From NCBI RefSeq assembly GCF_000172635.2, contig NC_018632.1, positions 682,001-746,000 on the forward strand: DNA of 64,000 nt, read 5' to 3'. How positions within the stretch are numbered: position 1 is the stretch's first letter; each line of letters begins with the position of its first letter. Below, piece after piece: positions 1 to 8,957 of the stretch. The DNA comes from Alteromonas macleodii ATCC 27126 (GTDB lineage: Bacteria; Pseudomonadota; Gammaproteobacteria; Enterobacterales; Alteromonadaceae). A model generated the notes under the pieces. That model was not told the DNA's origin, ran no database searches, and was given only the letters and a program-made list of their open reading frames with translations. The translations under genes and the position numbers were made by a program.

Positions 1-1
1 G

Positions 2-484
2 GCAAATACAGTTAATATCGTGGCTAACTCTATGGCGGTGCTTCAGCTTTACATAGCGCGTACCAAAAAGCGTGAAATGAGCATGGATACCATGACACTA
101 GCGGCACTGGTTCACAACATTGGTGTTCTGCCTATTTTGACCGAGGCTGAGCGTCACCCTGAAGTCTTTGCGAACCCTTCATTCCTTGAAGTGGCAATCG
201 ATAAATTAGCTGGCCGTATTGGTGCAAGCATTATGACAGAGTGGGGCTTCGGAGAAACATTCGTTAATGTTTCAAAAAATTGGAAAGACCTAAGCTACAT
301 GCCAGAAGAGTTAACCTACATTGATTTCGTTCGTGTTGGCGCTGCAGTTTCAGGTGCGGTAGACAGTCAAAAAGATGCGATCTTAAACTTAGCTATTCAG
401 CGCGGTGTGGTTGAAGATATGGGCGAGCTTCACTCTGATGAGTTTGAAGAGCTTGCAAGCGCAGCGAAGCAGATCTTCTTGTAA
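2..484 (+). CDS. HDOD-domain protein, C-terminal part (5' end outside window)
   Basis: The reading frame is open to the left edge of the window, so this is the last ~160 residues of a longer protein. The motif LAALVHNIGVLPIL and the helical sequence after it are typical of HDOD domains, which are HD-like domains usually lacking the full set of metal ligands and found in signalling and regulatory proteins. An internal GTG at 20 could be mistaken for a start, but the frame continues upstream of it. The gene ends at a TAA and is followed by a strong bidirectional terminator. The N-terminal architecture and partner are not visible, so the exact role cannot be given. Confidence 0.75.
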   Translation, partial: ANTVNIVANSMAVLQLYIARTKKREMSMDTMTLAALVHNIGVLPILTEAERHPEVFANPSFLEVAIDKLAGRIGASIMTEWGFGETFVNVSKNWKDLSYMPEELTYIDFVRVGAAVSGAVDSQKDAILNLAIQRGVVEDMGELHSDEFEELASAAKQIFL

Positions 485-508
485 GTGTTTTAAGCGACAA
501 AATACTGC

Positions 509-548
509 AAAGGCCGGTACTGAAGCATAACTTCAGTACCGGCCTTTT
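509..548. terminator. Bidirectional rho-independent terminator
   Basis: A perfect 17-bp stem (509-525 with 531-547) around a 5-nt loop is flanked by A-rich sequence on the left and T-rich sequence on the right. It lies between the convergent HDOD gene (+) and the benE-like gene (-) and can serve both. Confidence 0.85.
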
Positions 549-595
549 CGTTATGGAAAGCTGACAATGAAACAGCACAAAGCAAACAAATGCCG

Positions 596-1786
596 CTACG
601 CGCTAACAGGCTTCTTTTGAACGTAAAGCAGTAATAAACCTAACCCCAATCCCCACACCGCTGAAGTCATGGAATATAAACTAAATCCTGACGCCGTACA
701 CAGCATGGTAAGCAACGCAGGAGCCCTGTGGTGCTCTACTTCCATGGCGCGAACCACCGCTCCTTGCAGCGTAGCTAATAGGGCTAGTCCAGCAAGCAGA
801 TGAATAATGATACTGGGCATACTCACAAATAGCGCAACGACCACAGACGCTAATAACCCCATGAACAAATACACCACCCCCGCTGCTATAGCGGCTTTAT
901 AGCGCTGCGACTTTTCATCATCCGCTTGCTCGCCCATGCATAGCGCTGCCGTTATCGCCGCTAAGTTAAAGGTAAAACCACCGAAAGGTGCTAATAAGGC
1001 TTGAACAATGGCAATGCCTGACAAAATGGGTTTGTGGTCGGGCGTATAGCCATGGGCGTGATGAATAGCTATACCTGGCAAGTTTTGAGAAAGCGTGGTG
1101 ATAAGAAAAAGGGGAAATGCTAATCCAATGGCAGCACTCAGTGAGAAAGTGGGCGTTACCCAAATAGGCTCGGGCAGGGTGAATATTGATGGCAGCCCTG
1201 GTGAGTCGCTTGATAGAGCAACCACACCATCTGCACTACTCATAAACAAGCTAATGGTCACCGACATGATCAGCAACAACAGCATAAGATAGCGGGGAAA
1301 TAGTCGGCTTCCTACTAAATAAGCCGCGATAAATAACGCAACTAAGTACGGTGCGTCATTAACATCACTGAATATCGCAAGGCATATAGGTAAGAGAATG
1401 CCGGCCAAAAGCGCCGATGAGATTGCAGGGGGAATCCGACTTATTTGTTTGAGCAGGCTACGGCTTTGCGCAGTTACAAGAGAAAGCAAGGCACATAGTA
1501 TAAATGCACCAATGGCTTCACTTAAACGGTAGTCACCGATACTGGTTAACAAAAAAGCCGCGCCTGGGGTAGACCAAGCGGTAACAACGGGCACTTTGGA
1601 TAGCCACGAAAACAGAATGCAGGTAATGCCCATACCGAGCCCAAGCGCCAACAACCAACTCACTACCATGTCGTCGCTGGCGCCGGCTTTACGCGCTACA
1701 TCAATGATAATGACAACAGAACTACTGTAACCCACTATAACCGCGGTTAGCCCTGCGCTGATATGACTTAACTTCCACTTGCTCAT
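596..1786 (-). CDS. benE: BenE-family benzoate/H+ symporter-like transporter
   Basis: This 396-residue protein is very hydrophobic throughout, with about 11-12 predicted membrane segments. It matches the BenE family, inner-membrane carriers of the UraA/xanthine permease fold that import benzoate or related compounds with protons. Diagnostic stretches are the N-terminal SAGLTAVIVGYSSS and the TAWSTPGAAFL segment near residue 70. The start is supported by GAGGG six bases upstream. The gene is divergent from an XRE-cupin regulator (1973-2536), an arrangement common for BenE transporters. No benzoate catabolic genes are nearby, so the true substrate is uncertain. The family call is firm. Confidence 0.88.
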   Translation of the reverse strand: MSKWKLSHISAGLTAVIVGYSSSVVIIIDVARKAGASDDMVVSWLLALGLGMGITCILFSWLSKVPVVTAWSTPGAAFLLTSIGDYRLSEAIGAFILCALLSLVTAQSRSLLKQISRIPPAISSALLAGILLPICLAIFSDVNDAPYLVALFIAAYLVGSRLFPRYLMLLLLIMSVTISLFMSSADGVVALSSDSPGLPSIFTLPEPIWVTPTFSLSAAIGLAFPLFLITTLSQNLPGIAIHHAHGYTPDHKPILSGIAIVQALLAPFGGFTFNLAAITAALCMGEQADDEKSQRYKAAIAAGVVYLFMGLLASVVVALFVSMPSIIIHLLAGLALLATLQGAVVRAMEVEHHRAPALLTMLCTASGFSLYSMTSAVWGLGLGLLLLYVQKKPVSA

Positions 1787-1874
1787 GAAAACCCTCGTGA
1801 TGGAATTTCGATTTGGAATCGACCGAGCGATGAAACACGCTTTTAGTGTCTATCGAATGTGCTACTCTACCTTT

Positions 1875-1928
1875 TTGTGCGCTATAACGTACAATAGTTA
1901 ACTTAACATCTGTGCGTTATAGCGCACA
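1875..1928. promoter_or_regulatory. Paired palindromes, probable operator of the XRE regulator
   Basis: Two copies of a near-palindrome lie in the divergent intergenic region: 1875-1894 (TTGTGCGCTATAACGTACAA) and 1911-1928 (TGTGCGTTATAGCGCACA). Each is almost self-complementary and each matches the reverse complement of the other with one or two differences. Their centres are 35 bp apart. XRE-family proteins bind such dyads as dimers. Placement between the transporter and the regulator suggests control of both promoters. Binding is inferred. Confidence 0.6.
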
Positions 1929-1972
1929 ACTGGTTTATTAAACTCAGCGTCAAAATAAAAGGCCTTCATTAC

Positions 1973-2536
1973 ATGACAAAAGCAAATGCGCAGCCTTCTG
2001 CTATTTCAAGAAGTATTGCACACCACCTGCAGTCTGTTCGTAAAGCTCGGGGGCTTTCCCTTGATAAAACCGCGCAGTTGACGGGAGTGTCTAAAGCCAT
2101 GTTGGGGCAAATAGAACGAGGCGAGTCTAGCCCCACAATCGCTACCTTGTGGAAGATAGCAACCGGTCTTGCGTGTTCTTTTTCTTCTTTCTTGTCAGGT
2201 GATGAAACCGCACCTACGTCCCAACATGCCGACAACAAGTTCGCTAACGACCCAAACGTAACCATAAAAACGCTATTTCCGTTTAACTCAGCCACCCAGT
2301 TTGAAATGTTTGAACTATGCTTAACGGACTTTCATGAGCAGCACTCTTCGGCGCATCAAATAGGCGTCACCGAACATATTCACGTACTACAAGGAAAGTT
2401 AGGGGTTTTGCAAGATGGTCAATGGCAAACTTATCAAGCGCAAGAGCAGTGTATATTACGCGCAGACCAGCCCCACGGTTATCGAGATGAAGTAGGAGAA
2501 ACGCGCTTTATTGTGGTTATTCACTATCCAACTTAA
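1973..2536 (+). CDS. XRE-family transcriptional regulator with C-terminal cupin domain
   Basis: This 187-residue protein has an N-terminal helix-turn-helix of the XRE/Cro type at about residues 15-70 (RKARGLSLDKTAQLTGVSKA then the recognition helix and IERGESSPT). A cupin-fold ligand-sensing domain follows at about 115-187, with the EHIHVLQGKLGV pattern typical of cupins. This two-domain layout is that of small-molecule-responsive repressors such as the YdcN/PuuR type. It is divergent from the BenE-like transporter, and two palindromes lie between them, so it most likely controls that transporter and itself. The effector is unknown. Confidence 0.85.
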   Translation: MTKANAQPSAISRSIAHHLQSVRKARGLSLDKTAQLTGVSKAMLGQIERGESSPTIATLWKIATGLACSFSSFLSGDETAPTSQHADNKFANDPNVTIKTLFPFNSATQFEMFELCLTDFHEQHSSAHQIGVTEHIHVLQGKLGVLQDGQWQTYQAQEQCILRADQPHGYRDEVGETRFIVVIHYPT

Positions 2537-2560
2537 AGCGGTTGGGAAACTTTCTTGCAA

Positions 2561-2597
2561 AAGCTAGGAAAAAGGCTAGGAGAAAGGCTAGGAAAAC
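2561..2597. repeat. Short tandem repeat, three ~12-bp units
   Basis: The unit GGCTAGGAAAAA or a close variant occurs three times in a row just after the XRE-cupin gene. It encodes nothing recognisable. Confidence 0.5.
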
Positions 2598-2666
2598 AGC
2601 GAAGAAGTATTTGCGCTAAATGACGGTTGCCAGTTCAAACAAGCAAGTTAATTAACAGGACCTAAT

Positions 2667-2701
2667 AAAAAGCCTAACTACCCCAAGGTAATTAGGCTTT
2701 T
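2667..2701. terminator. Rho-independent terminator between XRE-cupin gene and rdgC
   Basis: A 15-bp stem (2668-2682 with 2687-2701, one mismatch) has an A-rich left flank and a T-rich right end. It lies between two convergent genes and can act on both. Confidence 0.75.
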
Positions 2702-2753
2702 CGATAGCGCTAGGCTATCTTTTTCATCGGCTTAATATTTATTTGCCATAAGT

Positions 2754-3665
2754 TTATAAACTATCGTCGTTAAGATTAAGCGCACCACGAAGGAAGTTAA
2801 GCAGTGTACAAATTTCGGCTGACATAAGCGCGAACTCTGCATCAAGGCGCGCTTCAACCTGATCTTTTGGCACATCGTCAGTTTCTTCTTTAATGCGATC
2901 GGTGAACTTAACACGTTTAATGGCGCCATCCTCACACATAATAGCCGTCAACGTCTCTGCATATTCGAATGCAACCTTTTGAACCAGCTTACCGGCATCC
3001 AAATGAATACTAATTTCTTCGCTGTCTAGCGGCTGGTTCTTACAACGAATAACGCTGCCAGTGTCATCGGTAGATTTAAGCTCAGCTTCTTCAAGTAGAC
3101 CTACACCTTCTGGTGTTGACTCAGTAACCCAGTGCGTAAGCTCGCTTTGAAGGCTTCTGCGCGTAAATGGCACTACTGGAAGTGAGCCTATGGCTTTTCT
3201 TACCATGGCCAAAAAGGCTTCGGCTTTGCCATCAGATGATGCGTCAACTACGACTAAGTTGTCAGCAAGCGAAATAAAGCCGTGAGTGTAGGTGTTTTTC
3301 GTAAATGCCTGGGGCAGCAAGCGGGTTTGAATTTCTTGTTTAAGATCTGCCTTGGCTTTTTTACCAACCGGCGAACCGGTTTCCATTTCAATTTTGGCCA
3401 CCATTTCGTCAAGCTCGGCATTTACCACTGCGCCGGGCAAGATCTTTTCTTGTTTCTTTAGGGTTATCCAAAAACGCTGTTGAACAACATGGAACATGGT
3501 GCCTTGCTTACCCGCCTGAGAAAACGGAGAGGCGAACCCCATGGTTGCTAAGTCCTGGCTACCGCACGGGCGAAAAGCGTGTTCGTTAAGGGCACGTTCT
3601 AAATCGCCCTCGTCTAGCGATAACGGCTGAGTAATTTGATAGGCTTTTACATTTTTAAACCACAT
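2754..3665 (-). CDS. rdgC: Recombination-associated protein RdgC
   Basis: RdgC is a nucleoid-associated, ring-shaped dimer that binds DNA without sequence specificity and modulates RecA activity and replication-fork recombination. The sequence matches the family over its full length: it begins MWFKNVKAYQI and contains FMVVQQRFW-like and PFTRRSLQSELTHW segments. The frame is open 21 codons further upstream, but I place the start at the ATG at 3665. This gives the family-typical N-terminus and 303 residues, the same as E. coli RdgC. It stands alone, convergent with the XRE-cupin gene. Confidence 0.92.
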   Translation of the reverse strand: MWFKNVKAYQITQPLSLDEGDLERALNEHAFRPCGSQDLATMGFASPFSQAGKQGTMFHVVQQRFWITLKKQEKILPGAVVNAELDEMVAKIEMETGSPVGKKAKADLKQEIQTRLLPQAFTKNTYTHGFISLADNLVVVDASSDGKAEAFLAMVRKAIGSLPVVPFTRRSLQSELTHWVTESTPEGVGLLEEAELKSTDDTGSVIRCKNQPLDSEEISIHLDAGKLVQKVAFEYAETLTAIMCEDGAIKRVKFTDRIKEETDDVPKDQVEARLDAEFALMSAEICTLLNFLRGALNLNDDSL

Positions 3666-3782
3666 AGTGTAAGCATTCTCTTGATAAAAATAGGGCGCAA
3701 GCCTACCAACGTAAGACTCGCGGTGCAATTGAATAAAAGGCCCTAGAAAGCGGGCACCTTAGATTGATAGTGGCAAGAAAGG

Positions 3783-5513
3783 TTAAGCACTCTTTTTCGG
3801 AAAACGAATGGTGTACTGTAAGCCGTTGCCAAGCGTACTGTCGGCCTCTATATGTCCATGCAGTGACTGTGTAACTAGGTTGTACATAATATGTGTGCCT
3901 AGACCGCTACCACCTTCTCCGCGTTTGGTAGTAAAGAAGGCATCAAACAACTTACTGAGCTCTTCTTCGCTTAAACCTTTTCCGTCATCTTGGTAGTGGA
4001 TCACAACATTATCACCATCTTCTTTTACATCTAGTGTTACAGAGCCGGCCGCTTTGCCTTCAAAGCCGTGCGTAATTGAGTTAACCACCATATTGGTAAC
4101 GATTTGAGCGATGGCGCCAGGTGCACAGGTCACAACTAAATTATCGGGGCAGGATACGTTAATTTGATGTTCAGTATGCTTAAAACTTGGCTTAAGTGAC
4201 TGAATAATTTCGTTAATATAGTCGCCCAACACAAATTCGCGCTCGGTTTCACTGGTCTGGTCAACGGCCACCTGTTTAAAGCTGGCGATAAGATCAGATG
4301 CGCGTTCTAGGTTACTTAAAAGTAATAGCGCAGTTTGTTCGGCTTCATCGATGAAGCTTGCCATGTTCTTACTGGTCAGGCTTTTATCTTCGAAGTCGGT
4401 CTTTAAATTGTTAAGTCGCTCTTGTAGAAAGCTGGCTGCGGTCACACTCACGCCCAATGGCGTGTTTACGTCATGCGCGATACCGGCCACAAGACCGCCA
4501 AGCGACGCCATGCGCTCCGACTCGACTAATTGCTCTTGCGCTTGATGAAGTGTATCCATCGAACTGGCTAGCTCTTGGTTACGTTTGCGCAGTTCGGCTT
4601 CTATATACTGACGATTTTCGTTTTCCTGGCGAAGCTCTCGCTGGTGGGCAATAAGCTCGTCTTTTTGCTGCTCTAAGTCGAGCATAATCTGAGACAACGA
4701 CGCTGTTTTCTTTGCCACTTCTTGTTCTAAAATCAGGTTTTGGTCGTCTAGCTTCTTGTTGGCAAGAGTGAGTTCATTCTGCGCGTCTTTCAGCTTATTG
4801 TTTGAAATAATAAGGTCGTCAATAACGTGGTTGTAAGATTCCTTAAGCTGTAATAGCTCGTTGTCATCATCGAGCTTTATGCTGAGTTTGCTCTCTTCTG
4901 GGTGCTGAGGATCGAAATTACCCATTTGCTCAGTAATGGTTTGCAGCGGTTCAGAAAGCATGGTGCGAAATGCGGTCATGAACAAGAAGACCAGAAAGGT
5001 GGTTTTTACTAACGCATTACCGATAAGAAAAAATACGCCTACTTCAATACGGCTAAAAATAGTATCAAAGCTAGAATATAAGGTAACGTCGCCAACCGTA
5101 GATTCGCGACCTGAGAATTTAAATACTAGTGGGAAGCTGTAGCTAAATACGCCGCCGGGATGATCTTCAATTATTTCACGGTCAACCGGAGCAGGAGAGC
5201 GCTGAGCACGGATGCCGTACTCGGCAATGTAGTTACCGTTTTCACCACGAACTTGAAGCCCTTCAACAATAGGCAATGACATAAGGCCTTCGGCGATGGC
5301 ACGCACTTGGTCGTGGTTAAGTTCCCACAAAGCGCGGGTCAGGCTAGAAGAAAAGGTGTTTTTTAGCGTTTGAAGCTCGCCTTCAACGTGATTTTTCGTG
5401 CTGAGGTATTCTGTAAAGATCTGTCCTACCGTCACTAGCAGCGTGAGAGAAAAGTACACTGACAACACTCTGGCTAAGAGTTTCCTTGATAACCCTGTCT
5501 TGACCGCAGCCAT
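3783..5513 (-). CDS. Membrane-bound sensor histidine kinase (no receiver domain)
   Basis: The first membrane helix is at about residues 12-32 (counting from the ATG at 5513). A periplasmic sensing domain of ~125 residues follows, then a second membrane segment around 158-182. A long coiled coil spans about 230-335, then the dimerisation/phosphoacceptor domain with H347 in the motif GIAHDVNTPLG. A C-terminal GHKL ATPase domain has DDGKGL and a GGSGLGTHI glycine-rich box. The frame also allows a GTG start at 5525; the ATG at 5513 has an AGGGG upstream. The gene is divergent from phoB-phoR but has no cognate regulator beside it. The signal it senses is unknown, and whether it feeds into PhoB cannot be told from sequence. 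Confidence 0.85.
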   Translation of the reverse strand: MAAVKTGLSRKLLARVLSVYFSLTLLVTVGQIFTEYLSTKNHVEGELQTLKNTFSSSLTRALWELNHDQVRAIAEGLMSLPIVEGLQVRGENGNYIAEYGIRAQRSPAPVDREIIEDHPGGVFSYSFPLVFKFSGRESTVGDVTLYSSFDTIFSRIEVGVFFLIGNALVKTTFLVFLFMTAFRTMLSEPLQTITEQMGNFDPQHPEESKLSIKLDDDNELLQLKESYNHVIDDLIISNNKLKDAQNELTLANKKLDDQNLILEQEVAKKTASLSQIMLDLEQQKDELIAHQRELRQENENRQYIEAELRKRNQELASSMDTLHQAQEQLVESERMASLGGLVAGIAHDVNTPLGVSVTAASFLQERLNNLKTDFEDKSLTSKNMASFIDEAEQTALLLLSNLERASDLIASFKQVAVDQTSETEREFVLGDYINEIIQSLKPSFKHTEHQINVSCPDNLVVTCAPGAIAQIVTNMVVNSITHGFEGKAAGSVTLDVKEDGDNVVIHYQDDGKGLSEEELSKLFDAFFTTKRGEGGSGLGTHIMYNLVTQSLHGHIEADSTLGNGLQYTIRFPKKSA

Positions 5514-5702
5514 CGATAAACACACCCCTGTTACATCAGACCTTTTAAATCACCGACAACGCTTGGTAGTAGCTCACCTTTGCAACAATAACAGTCGGTT
5601 TTATGTAATTTCAAGAATATGCGTAATCGTATGAATAAACAAGATTATGTATTTAAACTTTGGAACAAGCTTGTATTAAACTTGACACATAAATGTAATC
5701 GT

Positions 5703-5720
5703 TTTAATAAAACTGTCACA
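5703..5720 (+). promoter_or_regulatory. Pho-box-like site upstream of phoB
   Basis: The sequence TTTAATAAAACTGTCACA has the layout of a PhoB site: two 7-bp half-sites separated by 4 bp, with a strong second half (TGTCACA) and a degenerate first half. A possible -10 (TAATAA, 5729-5734) follows 8 bp later, as in PhoB-activated promoters where the Pho box replaces the -35. It implies autoregulation of phoBR. A TTGACA at 5682-5687 is an alternative -35. Confidence 0.6.
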
Positions 5721-5767
5721 GACCACATTAATAATAACGGCGTTTAAAAATGAGCAGGAATATTACG

Positions 5768-6457
5768 ATGTCTCGTACAGTGTTGGTGGTTGAGGACGAA
5801 GCGCCTATCCGTGAAATGCTTAAGTTTGTGCTTGAGCAATCTGGTTTTAACATTATTGAAGCCGAAGATTTCGACATCGCGCAAGAAAAAATTTGCGAAC
5901 CTTACCCAGATTTAATCTTATTAGATTGGATGTTGCCGGGAGGAAGCGGTGTACAGCTAGCTAAAAGTTTAAAGCAGCACGAGTTTACTCGTGACATTCC
6001 CGTCATCATGCTTACAGCCCGTGGCGAGGAAGAAGACAAAATTCGCGGCCTGGATGCAGGTGCTGATGACTACGTTACTAAACCATTCTCGCCGAAAGAG
6101 CTTGTGGCAAGAATAAAAGCAGTGATGCGAAGAGTAACGCCTACATCAAGCGAGGAGCCCATTGAATTTAATGGTCTTAAACTTGAACCGGTATCACATC
6201 GCGTAATGGCGAATGAAGAACCGTTAGACATGGGGCCGACTGAATTTAAATTGTTGCACTTCTTTATGACGCACCCAGAACGTGTCTATAGCCGAGAGCT
6301 ACTGCTAGATAATGTTTGGGGAACCAATGTTTATGTAGAAGACAGAACGGTAGATGTACATATTCGACGTCTACGCAAAGCTATCTCTCGCCACGGACAT
6401 GATGCTATGATCCAAACAGTACGCGGCGCGGGTTACCGTTTTTCTACTAAGCTGTAA
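5768..6457 (+). CDS. phoB: Phosphate regulon response regulator PhoB
   Basis: PhoB is the DNA-binding response regulator of phosphate starvation. Its receiver domain carries acidic residues EDE at the start and the phosphoacceptor D53 in [12 protein letters not shown], plus [20 protein letters not shown] and KPFSPKEL, which are nearly identical to E. coli PhoB. A winged-helix OmpR-type output domain occupies about 125-229. An in-frame ATG at 5750 exists, but I choose the ATG at 5768. It has GCAGGAA at a suitable distance and gives 229 residues, the E. coli length. A Pho-box-like site lies upstream, and phoR follows after 100 bp. Confidence 0.96.
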   Translation: MSRTVLVVEDEAPIREMLKFVLEQSGFNIIEAEDFDIAQEKICEPYPDLILLDWMLPGGSGVQLAKSLKQHEFTRDIPVIMLTARGEEEDKIRGLDAGADDYVTKPFSPKELVARIKAVMRRVTPTSSEEPIEFNGLKLEPVSHRVMANEEPLDMGPTEFKLLHFFMTHPERVYSRELLLDNVWGTNVYVEDRTVDVHIRRLRKAISRHGHDAMIQTVRGAGYRFSTKL

Positions 6458-6557
6458 TAAATGTAGTGTTTAGGGAGTAACATAGTGTTATTCCCTTGAT
6501 GCCGCTGCGCCATCTGGGCATGCGCCCAATTCCACCTTTAACAACGCGAGCTATTTC

Positions 6558-7859
6558 ATGTATTACCCGTTCTCTTGGTTGAGAAGTACATTGCGCTTAG
6601 TGCTATTCCTTGTGGTTTTTGCGCTAGTCGGGTGGTATCTAGATGATATGTTATTCGCCGTTGCTATTGGCGCAACCCTGCTACTGCTATTTAACTACTG
6701 GCATCTTTACAAGCTAAATCGCTGGTTATGGCATAGTCGTAAAATGTCTCCACCTACCGTGCGTGGCGTGTGGGAACATATTTATGAAGGGATTTATTAC
6801 CTTCAGCGTCGTAACCGCAATAAGCGCAAAGAGCTTGGTGAATTGGTAAAGCGCTTTAGAGAGGGGTCTGAAGCCTTGCCTGATGCGGCGGTAGTGGTTG
6901 ATGCTAAGGCCTGCATTATTTGGTGTAACCGCCTTGCTCGCTTGGATTTAGGGCTTAAATGGCCGCAAGACTCTGGGCGTCGAATCGACAACTTGTTGCG
7001 CCATCCGGAGTTTATTCAGTACTTTCATGCAGGGAATTATAAATACCCCATTGAAGTACCGTCACCTACCAACCCCAACAAAACCTTTGAATACCGGATT
7101 ATGCCTTATGGCGATGAGCATTTGTTGCTGATTGCCCGTGACATAACGCGGGTGTCCCAGCTTGAAGAAATGCGTAAGGACTTTGTGGCAAATGTGTCTC
7201 ATGAATTGCGTACACCGCTAACGGTCATTAACGGATACCTTGAAATTCTTCCTATTGATGAAGACTCCGATCCATTCATGCAAAAAGCGATGAAAGAAAT
7301 GACATCGCAAACCCACCGTATGCAAAACTTGATAGAAGACTTGCTGGTGTTGTCGCGCATTGAAGCAAGTTCGGAACGCATCTACGAAAATGTTGTGAAT
7401 ATTCCTGTGGTCCTTGCGCAAGTGGAAAGAGAAGCGCAGGCGCTTAATAAAGAGAAAAACCACACAATAAACTTCCACATCGACAAAGAACTCTATGTTT
7501 TCGGTGTAGAGACCGAGCTTCGAAGTGCTTGCTCAAACCTAGTGTTTAATGCGGTGCACTACACACCTGCTGGTGGCGAAATTAATGTGTACTGGCGACG
7601 TAAACCAAATGGCGCGCAATTTTCTGTGGTAGATAACGGTGATGGTATTGAGCCAAATCATCTAAACCGTCTTACCGAGCGCTTTTATCGCGTGGATAAA
7701 GCGCGCTCTCGCAAAACCGGTGGCTCTGGCTTAGGTCTTTCCATTGTAAAACATGTACTAAGTCATCATAATTCTCGTTTAGATATAACCAGTACATTGG
7801 GTGAGGGCAGCAATTTCTCGTTTGTGCTGGATAACGAGTTGATTGCAGAGCAACTGTAA
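6558..7859 (+). CDS. phoR: Phosphate regulon sensor histidine kinase PhoR
   Basis: This 433-residue inner-membrane kinase is the partner of PhoB. Two closely spaced membrane helices (about 8-48) leave almost no periplasmic loop, as in all PhoR proteins, which read phosphate status through the PstSCAB-PhoU complex. A PAS domain spans about 100-195. The phosphoacceptor domain has H215 in ANVSHELRTPLTVINGY, followed by an ATPase domain with DNGDGIEP and GGSGLGLSIVKH. It lies downstream of phoB in the same orientation and overlaps the region where translation of the next gene may begin. phoU and pstCAB are not in the window. Confidence 0.95.
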   Translation: MYYPFSWLRSTLRLVLFLVVFALVGWYLDDMLFAVAIGATLLLLFNYWHLYKLNRWLWHSRKMSPPTVRGVWEHIYEGIYYLQRRNRNKRKELGELVKRFREGSEALPDAAVVVDAKACIIWCNRLARLDLGLKWPQDSGRRIDNLLRHPEFIQYFHAGNYKYPIEVPSPTNPNKTFEYRIMPYGDEHLLLIARDITRVSQLEEMRKDFVANVSHELRTPLTVINGYLEILPIDEDSDPFMQKAMKEMTSQTHRMQNLIEDLLVLSRIEASSERIYENVVNIPVVLAQVEREAQALNKEKNHTINFHIDKELYVFGVETELRSACSNLVFNAVHYTPAGGEINVYWRRKPNGAQFSVVDNGDGIEPNHLNRLTERFYRVDKARSRKTGGSGLGLSIVKHVLSHHNSRLDITSTLGEGSNFSFVLDNELIAEQL

Positions 7860-7875
7860 CCCTAAGAGGCGAGAA

Positions 7876-8904
7876 GTGTTGGTGAGCAAAAAGCATGACA
7901 AGATGAAAGAGCAACGCTATCGCCTTTCAACGTTACTTTTAGTAATAGGCTTATTGTTACCATTTGGAACCCTGGCTGATTCTCAAAATACTCAAAGCTC
8001 GTCATCTGCTTCTGGTAGCTATCAAGTACCTGCCTATGAACGCAAGCCTGGGGTGGCAGGAAAAATATCCTCTGTTGGCTCAGACACGCTGGCAAACTTA
8101 ATGACCTTTTGGTCACAGGAGTTCAAAACTCTTTATCCTCAGGTCGGCTTTCAAATACAGGCGTCTGGTTCATCTACCGCTCCGCCGGCACTTATTGAAG
8201 GTACTGCCACCATAGGCCCTATGAGCCGGGAATTAAAGCCCAGTGAAATACGGGATTTTACGCGAACCCATGGTTACCCGCCTACGGTATTAAAAGTGGC
8301 AATGGATGCCATCGCCATTTTTGTGGATAGACGCAATCCGCTGCCGGGTATGACCCTTGAGCAAGTTGACGCGGTGTTTTCTGAAACCCAGTTTTGTGGC
8401 AGCAATACCGCCATTACCAATTGGTCTCAGCTCGGCGTTGACGATATAGGCTATCGTTCTCCTATCAGGCTGTACGGTCGAAATTCAGTATCGGGTACTT
8501 ACGGCTTGTTTAAAGTGATGGCGCTGTGCGATGGTGACTTTAAGAATACGGTAAACGAACAACCTGGCTCTGCATCTGTAGTATTGTCCGTGGCCAGCGG
8601 TACAGGCGCGATTGGCTATGCCGCTTACGGTTATAAAACCGCAGGAGTTCGCGCTCTGCCTTTAGGTGAGTCGCTAGACAGCTTAATCCCTCTTTCTATT
8701 GATACGGTGCGCAACGAAACGTATCCGTTTGCCCGGTTTCTTTATTTAGTGATAAATAAAAAGCCCGGTGAGCCTTTACCTACTCTGGAAAGGGAGTTTT
8801 TGCGCTATATCTTGTCACAGGAAGGGCAGCAGCAGGTGTTAAGAGACGGATATTTCCCCATTCGTGAAGACGTACTGGTACGCCAACGTCGATTATTGGA
8901 ATAG
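7876..8904 (+). CDS. PstS-family phosphate-binding protein
   Basis: This is a periplasmic substrate-binding protein of the phosphate ABC-transporter type. After a signal peptide (hydrophobic stretch LSTLLLVIGLLLPFGTLA), it shows the PstS-like SVGSDTLANLM, the phosphate-binding loop ASGSSTAPPALIEG, MDAIAIFVDRRNP, RNSVSGTYGLF and SGTGAIGYA. The start is uncertain. GTG at 7876 or 7882 follows AAGAGG, and an ATG at 7903 is also in frame; all lead into the same signal peptide. It follows phoR by only 16 bases, so co-transcription with phoBR is likely. No permease or ATPase genes (pstCAB) are adjacent, so it either serves transporters elsewhere or acts in sensing. Confidence 0.85.
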   Translation: MLVSKKHDKMKEQRYRLSTLLLVIGLLLPFGTLADSQNTQSSSSASGSYQVPAYERKPGVAGKISSVGSDTLANLMTFWSQEFKTLYPQVGFQIQASGSSTAPPALIEGTATIGPMSRELKPSEIRDFTRTHGYPPTVLKVAMDAIAIFVDRRNPLPGMTLEQVDAVFSETQFCGSNTAITNWSQLGVDDIGYRSPIRLYGRNSVSGTYGLFKVMALCDGDFKNTVNEQPGSASVVLSVASGTGAIGYAAYGYKTAGVRALPLGESLDSLIPLSIDTVRNETYPFARFLYLVINKKPGEPLPTLEREFLRYILSQEGQQQVLRDGYFPIREDVLVRQRRLLE

Positions 8905-8957
8905 AAAAGCGAAAGTAGAAGCCGTATCACTCGCCGTTAAAAGCAAAGGATAAAACT

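Noticed and set aside
3666..3728. N-terminal extension of RdgC by 21 codons
   Set aside because: The family N-terminus begins at MWFKN; the extension has no homology and the shorter form has the exact usual length.
5398..5634. Plus-strand open frame over the start of the sensor kinase and into the phoB upstream region
   Set aside because: It is antisense to a solid coding region, has no ribosome site and no homology.
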